A stretch of 64,000 nucleotides of DNA from Planococcus ruber (GTDB lineage Bacteria > Bacillota > Bacilli > Bacillales_A > Planococcaceae): contig NZ_JALHAG010000004.1 of NCBI RefSeq assembly GCF_022819085.1, positions 496,001-560,000 on the forward strand, written 5' to 3'. Below the pieces are notes generated by a model that had not been told where the DNA came from, searched no databases, and was given only the letters and a program-made list of their open reading frames with translations. How positions within the stretch are numbered: position 1 is the first letter of the stretch; each line of letters begins with the position of its first letter. The position numbers and the translations under genes were made by a program. Positions 8,124 through 17,302 of this stretch are shown piece by piece.

Positions 8124-8280
8124 ATATCCTTCAAGTTCAATAATCAACAAAATCACTACTGGGCGCTAACCAGTTATCTAGCTCCAATTTTCAATGCTTT
8201 TCTTTTATTTCTATCAGTATACAGAGTTTGAATCGTTTCAGGCAGGATTTTTACTATTATTTATTAGAGAGTTTTATGAA

Positions 8281-8321
8281 TAAGAAAAACGCTAATCCAT
8301 GCTGCCAGATTAGCGTTCGCT
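8281..8321 (-). terminator. Terminator of the VOC-family gene
   Basis: On the reverse strand AACGCTAATC pairs with GATTAGCGTT and is followed by TTTCTTATTC. It lies about 35 nt beyond the stop codon at 8354. Confidence 0.8.
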
Positions 8322-8353
8322 TTAAAATTTCTTGAACTTCAATTTATACGAAA

Positions 8354-8752
8354 TCATTCCGGCAAATTCAGCTGCCAAGATACGCCAAACCGATCGTTTA
8401 ACCAGCCGAATTTCTTGCTGAATCCATAGTTATCTAAAGGCATAAGGGCTTCGCCGTCTTCCATTAACTTATCGTATAAGCTCTCAATTTCCGATTCGGA
8501 ATCACATGTCAGGTAAATGGAAAAAGACGGGGTAAACGTAAACTTGTGGTCAACATAACTGTCGATGCACATGAACTCTTGGCCTTTCAATGAAAATACC
8601 GCCTGGAAGACAGTTCCTTCTTTTCCCGGCCCTTCCGCTCCGTACCGCGTGATGGTTTTAATTTCTGAATCCTCGATGAGTGATGTGTAGTAATCCATGG
8701 CTTCTTCCGCAACGCCGCCTTGGAACATTAAAAATGGGGTTACGTTCTTCAT
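8354..8752 (-). CDS. VOC-superfamily protein, PhnB/3-demethylubiquinone methyltransferase-like
   Basis: 132 residues starting MKNVTPFLMFQGGVAEEAM, the typical opening of PhnB-like glyoxalase-fold proteins, then FSLKGQEFMCIDS and ending FGVSWQLNLPE. The fold is a paired beta-alpha-beta-beta-beta unit that normally carries a metal or a small ligand; no activity is proven for this subfamily. The ATG at 8752 was chosen over one seven codons upstream because AAGGAGAG lies 8 nt before it. It has its own terminator at 8281-8321. Confidence 0.85.
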   Translation of the reverse strand: MKNVTPFLMFQGGVAEEAMDYYTSLIEDSEIKTITRYGAEGPGKEGTVFQAVFSLKGQEFMCIDSYVDHKFTFTPSFSIYLTCDSESEIESLYDKLMEDGEALMPLDNYGFSKKFGWLNDRFGVSWQLNLPE

Positions 8753-8899
8753 ATTCAACTCTCCTTTCTTCATTTTTGTTAGGCTATTTCATTTCCGAAA
8801 AAATTCATCAATCTAAAATTGTTTTTATAATTTTATCACATTTTCATCCGCATCTCATTTCAACTCATTGCTCGTCTGCAAATTGGATTTGAGCAGAAA

Positions 8900-9661
8900 T
8901 CAGCCTTGCCTTAAAATCTTTTGCAGCATGATAGGTTTGTATTCAGTCAAAGCATTCAGCAATTCTTCCCCGAATATGGTTATGCTTTTTTCCCAAGGAT
9001 GCCCTAAAAACCCCCAGTTAAAATCCTGCTGGAGAAAAAAATAATAATCCCCATTCGGAAAGATCGGGATTATCCATTCTTCGAACTCATTTCTTGAAAA
9101 TTCCAGATAAGGATTGACCCAGTAGCCTTGGTGCTGCCAATCAAGCGCCAATATAGTTTCATCAACTGAGGAAATCGCTTTAAATGCAGCTAGTGTTTTC
9201 TCTTCAAGATTCTCGTAAGCGTCTGACTCCGCATGATCTTTGAAATAATTAGAATTTTCAAACGTCCATAAACTATGGAAATACAATAGCGAAGCCCCCA
9301 ACCCATAAAAGACTGTGACGAAGAAAAAATCTAGAAAGAATTGACTGTTACCTGCCATAGCATAAAAAATAGATCCAACAACAATTCCTGCAATAGAATA
9401 CAAGACCACTCCTGTGAGATAGCTCTTGCTAATGGAAGAGCCGCTAAATCTTTTTCTCCATATGTCTATTATCCAAGAAGCAGGTAAACCAATAACTGTA
9501 TAAAAAATCAGGGAAAAATAGATTATGAAAATGAAATTTCCGGATAGGCTCATATACCCTACATTAGCGTCTCTTTGTGCTTCTGGAATATAGGTGCTTA
9601 ATGACAGGCCAAATGCAAATATGATGGAACTCATAATTACAGCAAGAATTCTTTTTAACAT
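8900..9661 (-). CDS. Membrane protein with C-terminal DUF2716 domain
   Basis: 253 residues. The first 125 hold about four hydrophobic segments (near 5-25, 45-65, 80-100 and 108-130). The C-terminal half has the DUF2716 signature: LDWQHQGYW, IPIFPNGDYYFFL, then DFNWGFLGHPWEKSITIFG. DUF2716 is of unknown function and most members are soluble, so the membrane fusion is less usual. GGAG lies about 8 nt before the ATG. It closes the run of possible immunity genes. Confidence 0.75.
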   Translation of the reverse strand: MLKRILAVIMSSIIFAFGLSLSTYIPEAQRDANVGYMSLSGNFIFIIYFSLIFYTVIGLPASWIIDIWRKRFSGSSISKSYLTGVVLYSIAGIVVGSIFYAMAGNSQFFLDFFFVTVFYGLGASLLYFHSLWTFENSNYFKDHAESDAYENLEEKTLAAFKAISSVDETILALDWQHQGYWVNPYLEFSRNEFEEWIIPIFPNGDYYFFLQQDFNWGFLGHPWEKSITIFGEELLNALTEYKPIMLQKILRQG

Positions 9662-9797
9662 TCCTGGATCTCCGTTCTTTACTATCTATTAGCAGCTTTT
9701 AGCTCTTATGGCGTCTTTACCACATCAATGTTATCCCTTGAGTTTCTTTTTTTATATTCTCTAGCTATAGAGGACCCTTACAGGAAGCATGTATGAT

Positions 9798-10148
9798 TTA
9801 TTTTACAATAAAAAAAGTATCCTCAACCAGACTAGGTGCTGATTGAAATGCTCCGCCTGGCCAAAAAACTTTTACTTTTTCTCCTTTTTTGAAAGAAAAG
9901 GTGTTGGTTACTTTATTTAAAAATGCTTCTTCAAATATGATACCTTCTGAATTAGCCGCTTTTGCCTCCAATAGTTTAGTAAGGTCTTTTCCATCCTCTA
10001 CTTCTTCGGCTTCAATTTCAATGACCCACAAAGCGGAATCTTTAGAAGAATAAACATATCCTTCTATACTTTCTTGGGTATTATTCCAAAAGATTAGTCC
10101 GGCAGCAATTAAAATTATCATACCAATTATAATGCCTATTTTTTTCAT
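9798..10148 (-). CDS. DUF3221-like membrane-anchored protein
   Basis: 116 residues with one N-terminal hydrophobic segment (residues 4-21) and no lipobox, followed by a small beta-rich domain: GYVYSSKDSALWVIE, a helix, then FSFKKGEKVKVFW and a C-terminal VEDTFFIVK. The layout fits DUF3221, extracytoplasmic OB-like proteins of Bacillaceae without known function. GAGGAAA lies 5-6 nt before the ATG. Confidence 0.6.
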   Translation of the reverse strand: MKKIGIIIGMIILIAAGLIFWNNTQESIEGYVYSSKDSALWVIEIEAEEVEDGKDLTKLLEAKAANSEGIIFEEAFLNKVTNTFSFKKGEKVKVFWPGGAFQSAPSLVEDTFFIVK

Positions 10149-10310
10149 ATATTTTCCTCCAGCGGATTCACTATTGAAGTAAATCCTTCTTTATAAGCCT
10201 TCATTATATTGTTATAAGCTAATGTAATTATCCTCGCCCATTTCCAAACTTATATTGGGAATCTATAAACGTCCTTAGCTCTTATCTACAATACATTGAC
10301 CGGTTTCATT

Positions 10311-11175
10311 TTAACGCATTATATATACATATATTTCCAAATACTTCAATTCACAAAAATAGCCTTTTCCGCCCACATGGACTTTTTCTACTTGCTCCCA
10401 TTTATTGACCGTTAATTTTACTGCAATTTCAGATGGTGAATTCAAAGAATATCCTTGTTCGAAAATATACTCCTCTTTTTCTAAACCCAACCGTTCGTAG
10501 AGGCAGCAAGCCAATGCCGCGTTTGAAGTTCCAGTTGCGGCTTCTTCATTGAATGTCGTACAGCGGAGCAAAGTTCCTGCAGACGATCCGGTTCCCTTCA
10601 AAAGCATACAAATGCATCCCGACTACCTGGTAGGCCTTACTGATAGCTTTGATTTTTTCAAAATTGGGATTCACTGTCCGTAATTGAGTTTCAGTTTTAA
10701 TGGGAATGAGTATGTCTTTTAAGCCCGTTGAAACAATCTGAATGGGATGTTCAGGTTTTATCGCTTCCAAATCAAAGCAGCCGATCAACTCATTTGGAGG
10801 GATAACTTCATAGAATTCTGGCTTGTTTTGTTCCATATATATCAAATCGTCTTTAATTGTAATAGAGAGGACCCCGCTCTTAGTTTCAATCGTATAGCGA
10901 TCCTTAAAAATCTTATGTAAATGCATTAAGATTGCAAACGCACCGATGGTCGCATGTCCGCATAACGGCACTTCTTCTTTTGGCGTGAAATATTCCAATT
11001 TGTAATCAGCCATTTCCGACTCTGAAATAAAAGCCGTTTCCGCAAAGTCTAACTGCTTCGCGATTTCCATTTTTTGAGCAGTTGTCAATAGTTCCTCCAT
11101 GAATACGACGCCTGCTTTATTTTCACCTTTCCCGTCTATACTAAACGCACTGGCAACATACACAGCTATTTTCAT
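10311..11175 (-). pseudogene. PhzF-family isomerase gene with a frameshift
   Basis: The first frame starts MKIAVYVASAFSIDGKGEN (ATG at 11175, GGGGGAG 7 nt upstream) and carries the PhzF features LCGHATIGAF and CRNFAPLYDI. It then hits a stop just where family members read DEEAATGTSNAALA. That motif is found intact in another frame beginning near 10550 (NEEAATGTSNAALACCLY) and runs to a stop at 10311. Removing one base, most simply the C near 10547, would restore a full-length protein of about 288 residues. PhzF proteins are isomerases acting on small amino-acid-like compounds. It is either a recent pseudogene or a sequence error. Confidence 0.8.
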
Positions 11176-11586
11176 TCGACCACTCCCCCTTTTACTTTCA
11201 AGAAACCGTAGCATAGATAAAGCTGTTTTTCGTTTATCTTTATATTTTCTCTTCCTAATGGATTATTATAAAACTTTCTCCATTACAATCGCTTCATTCA
11301 TTATAATGCTTTCTGTTTCCTTTAACTGAAAGATCATAACTAGATCGTGTCGGTTTTCCTTTTCATTTTCATCGCTTTATTTTTATATCCATTCTTTGCT
11401 ATTAGAGCTATATATTTCTTGCTTTTCATAGGTATAATGGAAACAATCAAACTTTTCGATAAATCGAAGTCCCCCAAGATTTATCTTCAACCGGAAAGGA
11501 ACTGCTGGCATGACCATTCGTCCAATTTGATAACTCCCCTCTAGTAGAAATCATTTTAAGAAATGAACTCTTGGGGGAACTGAATC
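11176..11586. other. Intergenic region between divergent phzF remnant and MFS gene
   Basis: About 410 nt, AT-rich. Promoters for both flanking genes must lie here, but no convincing -35/-10 pair was picked out. A 65-codon forward frame at 11347-11544 is hydrophobic and lacks a ribosome site, so I do not call it. GGGGGAA at the right end is the ribosome site of the MFS gene. Confidence 0.4.
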
Positions 11587-12786
11587 ATGAAACTGAATCA
11601 AAATTTCAACTTATTGCTGACCGGGCAATCACTTGCCAATATAGGCGATGTCCTGTACATTGTCAGCATCATTTACGTTATTTTTGAATTGACCGGATCA
11701 GCTACTGCATCTGCTTTTGTGCCATTTACTATCACCAGCTCAATGTTCATCTCAAATGCCTTGACGCCTTTGCTGATGCAGCGGTTCAATCTGAAATGGC
11801 TATTGGCATGCTCGCAGATGGGAAAAACCATCCTGCTTCTTGCTTTGGCATTCTTTCTGCCGAAACTCTCATTGTCTAATTTTTACGGACTGTTTTTGGT
11901 CATTAGCCTGGTCGCCTTATTGGACGGCTGTGCCAATCCGGTGACCCAATCCCTTATTCCGAACTATGTGAAGAGCGAACAGCTGCTGAAAGCGAATGGC
12001 CTTACGGAAACGGTTACCCAGCTGATCCAGACCACCATGTGGTTTGTTGGCAGCTCCTTGTTGATATGGCTCTCTGCAAATGAATTGGTCTGGTTGACAG
12101 CTGGCTTGTTTTTGGTTTCCAGCCTGCTTCTAAGCTTTTTGGAAACTGTCGACTTTGCCCCTTCGAAGGCACATGGGAAGTGGCAGCAAATCACCCAAGG
12201 CTGGCAGACCGTCTCCACTTCGCCTGTACTCAAACGAATTGTCTGGATGGATGTGTTAGAGACGATTGCTGGCACGGTTTGGATTGCCGCGATTCTCTAT
12301 GTCTTCGTCAGTGATGCCCTAATGGCAGGTGAAAAATGGTGGGGATTCATTAACGGCGCATTTTTCCTGGGATTGATTGCGGGCAGTCTATTTTGTCTAC
12401 GGTTTTCAGAGTGGATCGAACAGAGACTCAGCCACTTTATTTTTATCGGAGCCATCTCCAGCAGCCTAGTCACCATCTTCTTTGGATTGACAAGCCTGCC
12501 GTTGGTAGCATTGCTTTTTTCTTTTTTGGTTGGAGTTTCAGGCCAACTCAAAAACATTCCGCAACAGACGGTCGTCCAGACAAGTGTTCCAAAAGTTCAA
12601 TTGCCGACCGTGTTTACCACACTCGGAGCAATTGGTACGGGAACCTTCGGGATTGCTTCTCTCTTAATGGGTGTTTTAGCTGATGCATTTGGTATTCGGG
12701 GTGTCTTCATCTTATCCGGAATTTTATTGGCTATCGTCAGCTTGATTGCTTACAAAGGAAGAATCCTCTTGCGGCGAACGGTGTAA
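11587..12786 (+). CDS. MFS transporter, efflux type
   Basis: 399 residues with about twelve hydrophobic segments, in two halves of six around a central loop near residue 190. It starts MKLNQNFNLLLTGQSLANIGD, the typical opening of the macrolide/EntS-like efflux branch of the MFS, and has the second-half glycine-rich motif near FGIASLLMGVLADAFG. GGGGGA lies 7-9 nt before the ATG. Substrate unknown; probably a proton-driven exporter of a small compound. It is followed by a strong terminator and then by the first clear 34-bp palindrome (12990). Confidence 0.85.
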   Translation: MKLNQNFNLLLTGQSLANIGDVLYIVSIIYVIFELTGSATASAFVPFTITSSMFISNALTPLLMQRFNLKWLLACSQMGKTILLLALAFFLPKLSLSNFYGLFLVISLVALLDGCANPVTQSLIPNYVKSEQLLKANGLTETVTQLIQTTMWFVGSSLLIWLSANELVWLTAGLFLVSSLLLSFLETVDFAPSKAHGKWQQITQGWQTVSTSPVLKRIVWMDVLETIAGTVWIAAILYVFVSDALMAGEKWWGFINGAFFLGLIAGSLFCLRFSEWIEQRLSHFIFIGAISSSLVTIFFGLTSLPLVALLFSFLVGVSGQLKNIPQQTVVQTSVPKVQLPTVFTTLGAIGTGTFGIASLLMGVLADAFGIRGVFILSGILLAIVSLIAYKGRILLRRTV

Positions 12787-12796
12787 GGACTTAATA

Positions 12797-12843
12797 CAAA
12801 AAGGAGACATTCGACAATATTCTGAATGTCTCCTTTTTGTTTG
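12797..12843 (+). terminator. Terminator of the MFS gene
   Basis: CAAAAAGGAGACATTC pairs with GAATGTCTCCTTTTTG around an 11-nt loop and is followed by TTTG. The stem is 16 bp with both A and T tails, so it could work in both directions. Confidence 0.85.
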
Positions 12844-12989
12844 TTAGCTTTCGATAACGCTTAGAAATGGAAACTTCGCTCTTTAGAAGCTCAATTACAA
12901 AGTCTGGTATATAAGCTTATCAATGTATGATTATTTCCAGCAAATTCACTTTCTTTTTCGGCTCTTCGAAGTTAATGGAATCAAAGTGG

Positions 12990-13023
12990 TGAATGTAATT
13001 TAACTGCACTTAGGTTACATTCA
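12990..13023. repeat. 34-bp palindromic repeat, copy 1
   Basis: Arms TGAATGTAATTTAA and TTAGGTTACATTCA around centre CTGCAC; each arm has one change from the common form. It lies between the 3' ends of two convergent genes (MFS and potassium channel), so it is not near any start codon. Confidence 0.85.
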
Positions 13024-13069
13024 AATCTACTTGACTAAAACATGCACATCCCCACTTTAGTTGAAGTAT

Positions 13070-14074
13070 CTACCTCTCTCCTTTTTCCCCTGGCCATTCC
13101 CGGTCTTCTTCTTGAACTAACCGCAGCAATTTTCTGCGGTGGTCTTCGCGAGCCTTCACTTCCTCTTCAAAAGCTTCCTTAGAAACAGTGGGCAAATGGG
13201 CGGCTTGGACTTCAGCTAAGTCAAGACGTGGAGGCAAATTATCAGGAGCATTGTCCATATCTCCTTCAAATGTATTTAAGTAACTGACAATCCCCGAGCG
13301 AACCTGCTGCAAAAGGAGTTGATTGGGCACATTCTCTTCCGGGATGCCAAATTGCCAGATGGTTACCGCATCATCTAATTGTGCCAATACCGGCGCTATC
13401 GCTTTTCCCGAATTCTCACTATAGTAATATTGCAGAATCGGGTAGGCCTTCTTTTGTTCAGCTATACTGGACAATTGGGCGGCAAATGTATTCAAAAGCA
13501 AATCCACATTCCGAAAATTTTTCCCATTCCATGAGTTTTTCACCATTTCCACGCCACTTTTCCCCATAGCCGTGACACTATCGGCAAAAGAACGTTGTTG
13601 CGTTACAGAATTAATCACGGAAAGTATGTAAGTGACACTCATGGTAATCAATAGCATCCCAGTTCCGGAAGCAAGTATGGACGCAATTTGCCACCCTCCT
13701 TCTTTCGGGCTGTATTCCCCATTTCCTAATGTGATGATGCTGTAGCCGGTATAGTAAATTCTTTCTACCCAAGAAACCGGATGATTATCGGTTGAATCCA
13801 AAATTGAAGTCCCGCTTCCCGCAAATATGAATGTCCATCCCATCCATATCAATAAAATCCATAAATTAATCGTAAGCGTAATGATAAGCGGACCGGAGAA
13901 GCTGAGAAGTTTTGGAACTTTTTTGCTCATTCGCTTCAAACTCTTCCACGTAATCGCAGCCAATCGATTCGTAAGTGGTCCGGCTCCTCCGTCCACCCAT
14001 AAGGTCGTCCATAAAAAATCCAGAATTCCTGCTGCTAACAAGAAAATCCCTATGAATAAATAAAAAATTTCCAC
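13070..14074 (-). CDS. Two-transmembrane potassium-channel family protein
   Basis: 334 residues. Hydrophobic segments lie at about 4-25, 62-85 and 130-155. Between the last two is a pore loop with the filter-like TLGNGEY at 115-121, a variant of the usual TxGYGD. A long soluble C-terminal part (160-334) has no recognised RCK or TrkA-N motif. This fits the ion-channel-2 group, and potassium selectivity is uncertain given the altered filter. The start is a GTG with GGGGGA 6 nt upstream. A 34-bp palindrome lies 47 nt beyond the stop codon. Confidence 0.75.
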   Translation of the reverse strand: MEIFYLFIGIFLLAAGILDFLWTTLWVDGGAGPLTNRLAAITWKSLKRMSKKVPKLLSFSGPLIITLTINLWILLIWMGWTFIFAGSGTSILDSTDNHPVSWVERIYYTGYSIITLGNGEYSPKEGGWQIASILASGTGMLLITMSVTYILSVINSVTQQRSFADSVTAMGKSGVEMVKNSWNGKNFRNVDLLLNTFAAQLSSIAEQKKAYPILQYYYSENSGKAIAPVLAQLDDAVTIWQFGIPEENVPNQLLLQQVRSGIVSYLNTFEGDMDNAPDNLPPRLDLAEVQAAHLPTVSKEAFEEEVKAREDHRRKLLRLVQEEDREWPGEKGER

Positions 14075-14404
14075 TGCCGTTCCCCCATTTCTTCTTTACT
14101 AATTCCCTACCCTCTCTTCCTCAATTTGATAGGTATTGCAACAAACAATTTTCTTTTTAATAGATTCAAAGATTAGAAATGAACCATACATATTAAAAAC
14201 CTAAGTTTCCTACAAATAGCGTTCCTGATAGTCTACTTATCCAAACAAAAAGAAGAGAAATAACTTGTTAGTTACTTCTCTTCCGATAATCCCTCATATG
14301 TTAACTAAAAATAAATACCGTAAAAATTACATTTATTCCTTGAACCTTACGTAGGGTAATGTTTTATAGTGAAACTATTCTACTTTTACAAGGGGGGAAT
14401 CATT
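14075..14404. other. Intergenic region between potassium-channel and Hsp33-like genes
   Basis: About 330 nt. At 14209-14300 there is a stretch with a GCGTTC start, an AGAAGAGAAATAAC/GTTACTTCTCTT hairpin and then TTCCGATAAT, resembling the composite repeats near 16.1, 20.6 and 21.6 kb in diverged form. The right end holds GGGGGG, the ribosome site of the next gene. No gene was seen. Confidence 0.4.
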
Positions 14405-15265
14405 GTGCAAAATGTTCTTGTAAAGACTTTAATTAAAGAAGAACAAATTCGTCTATATTTTATTGATAATACCCAGCTGCTTCGCGATATCTATGCCTTA
14501 AACCAGGAACTACCTAAACCGCTTAAACTGTTGTTAGGCAAAACGATATCAGCAATGAGCATACTCTCTGGTACGCTCAAAGGGAACCAGCGAATGAGCC
14601 TCCAGGTAACGTTGAGCAACCCTCGCCATAAGATTTTTGCGGAAGCCGAAGCGAATGGAAATGTCAGAGGATACCTGAACGAGGAACTTTTGAGATTTTC
14701 TAATATAGAAGAAAAGTCGATGCAAGATTTGATTGGACCTTCTGGGATGATCCGTGTCATAAAGGGTTCTGAGATGAATCAATTCACCAGCATTACCGAT
14801 ATGCCAAATCAACATATCACGGATGATATCGCCAACTATTTTGTGCAGAGTGATCAGACGCCGACCTATCTTTATTCCGACATTCAGTTAGATAATGGAG
14901 CTTCCCTTCTTTCCAGCCATGCACTATATGCACAACTACTTCCCGGTGCACCATCACAACTGCTTTCAGAAGTGAAAATGATTGTAAAAGCCAATCCGGA
15001 TATTTTCAGTAAATTAAACGCTGAAGAAGCGAGTGACAGCGAAGAAGCGTTAACCCAGTTCTTTGGGGATGCAAAAATTATCGGCCATAGCTCCAGTCAA
15101 TTTTTCTGCGGGTGCAGTAAAGAAATGTTCTATGGCATGCTTTATTCATTGAGTGAAGAGGAAATCAAACGGAGCATTGAACGAAATGAAGACATCGAAA
15201 CTTTTTGCCATATTTGCGGGAAAACCTACACGTTTGAGCAAAAGGAGATGCAGCAACTCTTCTAA
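14405..15265 (+). CDS. hslO: Hsp33-family redox chaperone (HslO-like)
   Basis: 286 residues. The N-terminal domain covers about 1-225. The C-terminal zinc-binding redox switch has four cysteines in the family pattern, CGC in FFCGCSKEMF and CHIC in FCHICGKTY, about 28 residues apart. On oxidation such proteins release zinc and bind unfolding proteins. The GTG at 14405 is favoured by a GGGGGG site 7 nt upstream; an ATG 12 codons earlier lacks one. It lies next to a MerR-type gene rather than cysK or ftsH, so it may be a second, accessory copy. Divergence from typical Hsp33 was not measured. Confidence 0.8.
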   Translation: MQNVLVKTLIKEEQIRLYFIDNTQLLRDIYALNQELPKPLKLLLGKTISAMSILSGTLKGNQRMSLQVTLSNPRHKIFAEAEANGNVRGYLNEELLRFSNIEEKSMQDLIGPSGMIRVIKGSEMNQFTSITDMPNQHITDDIANYFVQSDQTPTYLYSDIQLDNGASLLSSHALYAQLLPGAPSQLLSEVKMIVKANPDIFSKLNAEEASDSEEALTQFFGDAKIIGHSSSQFFCGCSKEMFYGMLYSLSEEEIKRSIERNEDIETFCHICGKTYTFEQKEMQQLF

Positions 15266-15324
15266 CTTCGAATTTCTCGTTTTTAGTTGGTGAATAGAAA
15301 TGGTGTTGAATGGAGGCTAAGCGA

Positions 15325-16053
15325 ATGAAGAAATATTGGAAAGTCGGAGAAGTTGCAGAATTGACGGGTTTAACGATTCGAACTTTACGCTATTACGATC
15401 AAATCTGTTTATTTTCACCTTCTCAGTATACGGAGTCAGGACATCGGCTTTACACGAAAGCAGATTTGGTACGTCTTCAGCCAATTTTGTCCTTAAAGCA
15501 GATGGGAATATCGTTAGAAGAAATACAACTTCTGTTGTCTAATCCGGAGGAACAAACCGTTGCGGAGATTTTGCAAACCCAAATTTCTCGAGTCAAAAAA
15601 GAGATAGAGGTTCAGCAAAAACTAGTAGCGGAGTTGGAAAATGCGTTATCGGCTGTACACAGCAACCGGACCCTCTCGATTACAGAACTTACTAAATTAA
15701 TGGAGGCGCTGAAAATGAATAAGGAAAAATACTTTTCGAAGCAGCAATTGGATACCATGGAAAGCAGATATGAAAATGCCGACAAACAACTTTTAAAGCA
15801 AGCAGAGCAAGAATTTAACGGTCTTATCAAGGAAATACGTTTGGAAAAAGAAAAAGGCGCTTCTCCTTCCGATGAAAAAGTACAAGATTTAGCGAAAAAA
15901 TGGAATGACATCGTGAATGCCTTTTCCGAAGACGATAGGACTTTCCGCAAGCAAGCCGAACATTTCCACGCCGAAAACCCAGGGAACGAACTGCAATATG
16001 AAATAGATGGCGAGCTATACCAATTTATCAATCAAGCTTTGAATCATAAGTGA
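15325..16053 (+). CDS. MerR-family regulator with TipAS-type C-terminal region
   Basis: 242 residues. Residues 1-70 are a MerR winged helix (YWKVGEVAELTGLTIRTLRYYD, given here only as position 4-25, then GHRLYTKADLVRL). The dimerisation coiled coil covers about 75-120. The C-terminal 110 residues resemble the TipAS drug-binding domain. Such regulators twist the promoter spacer and switch on transcription when a small ligand binds. The ATG at 15325 has GGAGG 8 nt upstream. It lies 59 nt after the Hsp33 gene and may be co-transcribed with it. Terminator at 16062-16112. Confidence 0.8.
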   Translation: MKKYWKVGEVAELTGLTIRTLRYYDQICLFSPSQYTESGHRLYTKADLVRLQPILSLKQMGISLEEIQLLLSNPEEQTVAEILQTQISRVKKEIEVQQKLVAELENALSAVHSNRTLSITELTKLMEALKMNKEKYFSKQQLDTMESRYENADKQLLKQAEQEFNGLIKEIRLEKEKGASPSDEKVQDLAKKWNDIVNAFSEDDRTFRKQAEHFHAENPGNELQYEIDGELYQFINQALNHK

Positions 16054-16061
16054 TTTTATAT

Positions 16062-16112
16062 ATAAGGAAGAGGAAAGCTGATAAATTGGCTTCCCTCTTC
16101 CTTTCTTGTATT
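16062..16112 (+). terminator. Terminator of the MerR-type gene
   Basis: AAGGAAGAGGAAAGC pairs with GCTTCCCTCTTCCTT around a short loop with one mismatch, then TCTTG. A CTTCCGATAA block 20 nt further recurs near 21.6 kb. Confidence 0.75.
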
Positions 16113-16198
16113 TGTTTTTAAAGAACTTCCGATAAACTCATGATATGTAAACTCTAATTTTAGTTAGTGCCTCTTGGACAGCAATAAGGTAAAGAAAA

Positions 16199-16978
16199 TT
16201 ATTTTATAGATATGGCATCATGTGGTAAAACACTATTTTCCAGCCAGTTTTTAATCATTTGATTAAAATAACTCGGGTTTACTAGAGATATGCCATGACC
16301 TACACCAGGTATAATGATTCCTATACAATTTGGATTTTTCGACAAGATGTCCATAGCTGATTTCTTCATTAGTCCTTTTTCTTTCTCTCCAACAGTAACT
16401 AGCACCTTGCCCATTGTTTTATCAAATTCATCAGGTATCTTGAATGACATATTTTCTTCTAATATTCGAATAAGAGTATCTGAACTCATTTGAGAACTCT
16501 CTTTATAATACTTTTCAAAATCTCCTTCCTCAATGTACAGCGTTTTAGATTGAAGCTTTGAAAAATATCTATTTTTCACTAACGGAAGTGTAATTTTGAT
16601 AGATGGTCTGATCATTTTTCGTACAAACCCATTCGGTCTTACTAATGCACTATTGATAATAGCGCTGTGAATTAAACTTGGATTCATACTCAACATTTGA
16701 ATAAGTACTTGTGCACCCAATGAAAAACCAATAACAATTATTTTCTTACCATTAGCTAGCTTCTCTATTAACTTAGCAATATCCTCTGCGCTTTTTCGAA
16801 TGGAAAAGTATTCCGCATTCTTACTCTCCCCTTGTTCTGGTAAATCGATGGTGATGCAATGATAGTCAGAAAAATATTGGACTTGTTTAGCCCACATCCA
16901 ACTACTAACTCCGCCACCGTGTAAAAATACCATTAACGGAGCATTCTTATTTCCATACTCTTGATAATATAATTTCAA
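16199..16978 (-). CDS. Alpha/beta hydrolase
   Basis: 259 residues with the alpha/beta-hydrolase layout: oxyanion HGGG at residues 20-23, nucleophile elbow GFSLG (84-88, Ser86), and the catalytic histidine in PGVGHG near 230. Substrate unknown; the size suits small-molecule esterases. The start is TTG with GGAGG 8 nt upstream. It is AT-rich compared with the region after 24 kb. About 325 nt upstream lies a 34-bp palindrome, preceded by a composite repeat. Confidence 0.85.
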   Translation of the reverse strand: MKLYYQEYGNKNAPLMVFLHGGGVSSWMWAKQVQYFSDYHCITIDLPEQGESKNAEYFSIRKSAEDIAKLIEKLANGKKIIVIGFSLGAQVLIQMLSMNPSLIHSAIINSALVRPNGFVRKMIRPSIKITLPLVKNRYFSKLQSKTLYIEEGDFEKYYKESSQMSSDTLIRILEENMSFKIPDEFDKTMGKVLVTVGEKEKGLMKKSAMDILSKNPNCIGIIIPGVGHGISLVNPSYFNQMIKNWLENSVLPHDAISIK

Positions 16979-17101
16979 TTAATCCACCTCCTTAAATATT
17001 TTTAATTCAATACAATAAGTTATGAAAATTCAAAAACTTATTACCAAGTACTATTTTACATTAAATTTACTTGTTAGTATGGTTCCTTCCATAATCTTAA
17101 A

Positions 17102-17120
17102 GCGTTCGTAAAAGTACACT
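17102..17120. repeat. Second repeat family, half-site (GCGTTCGTAAAAGTACACT)
   Basis: The left half and the centre match the dyad at 23567-23600 (GTTCGTAAAAGTACAC). The right half is not kept. The same half recurs at 20629. Confidence 0.6.
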
Positions 17121-17302
17121 ACTACAAACAAGAATAGGAGAATTTTCAATTGAAGCTCCTTCTCTTAATAGATCTTGATTTGTAAAATATGTACTTCAAT
17201 TCCGGCTCTAAAACCGTATAGAATAGCCCTTTGAATGTATCATTTTTTCTAGCAAGTTCAATTTTTCTTCGTCTTCTTATTAAGTCAATGAAAAGAAGGA
17301 TC

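Noticed and set aside
11347..11544. 65-codon hydrophobic forward frame before the MFS gene
   Set aside because: GTG start without ribosome site; second half is not membrane-like; probably chance in AT-rich DNA.
15336..15542. 68-codon forward frame inside the MerR gene
   Set aside because: Shadow of a well-supported gene in another frame.
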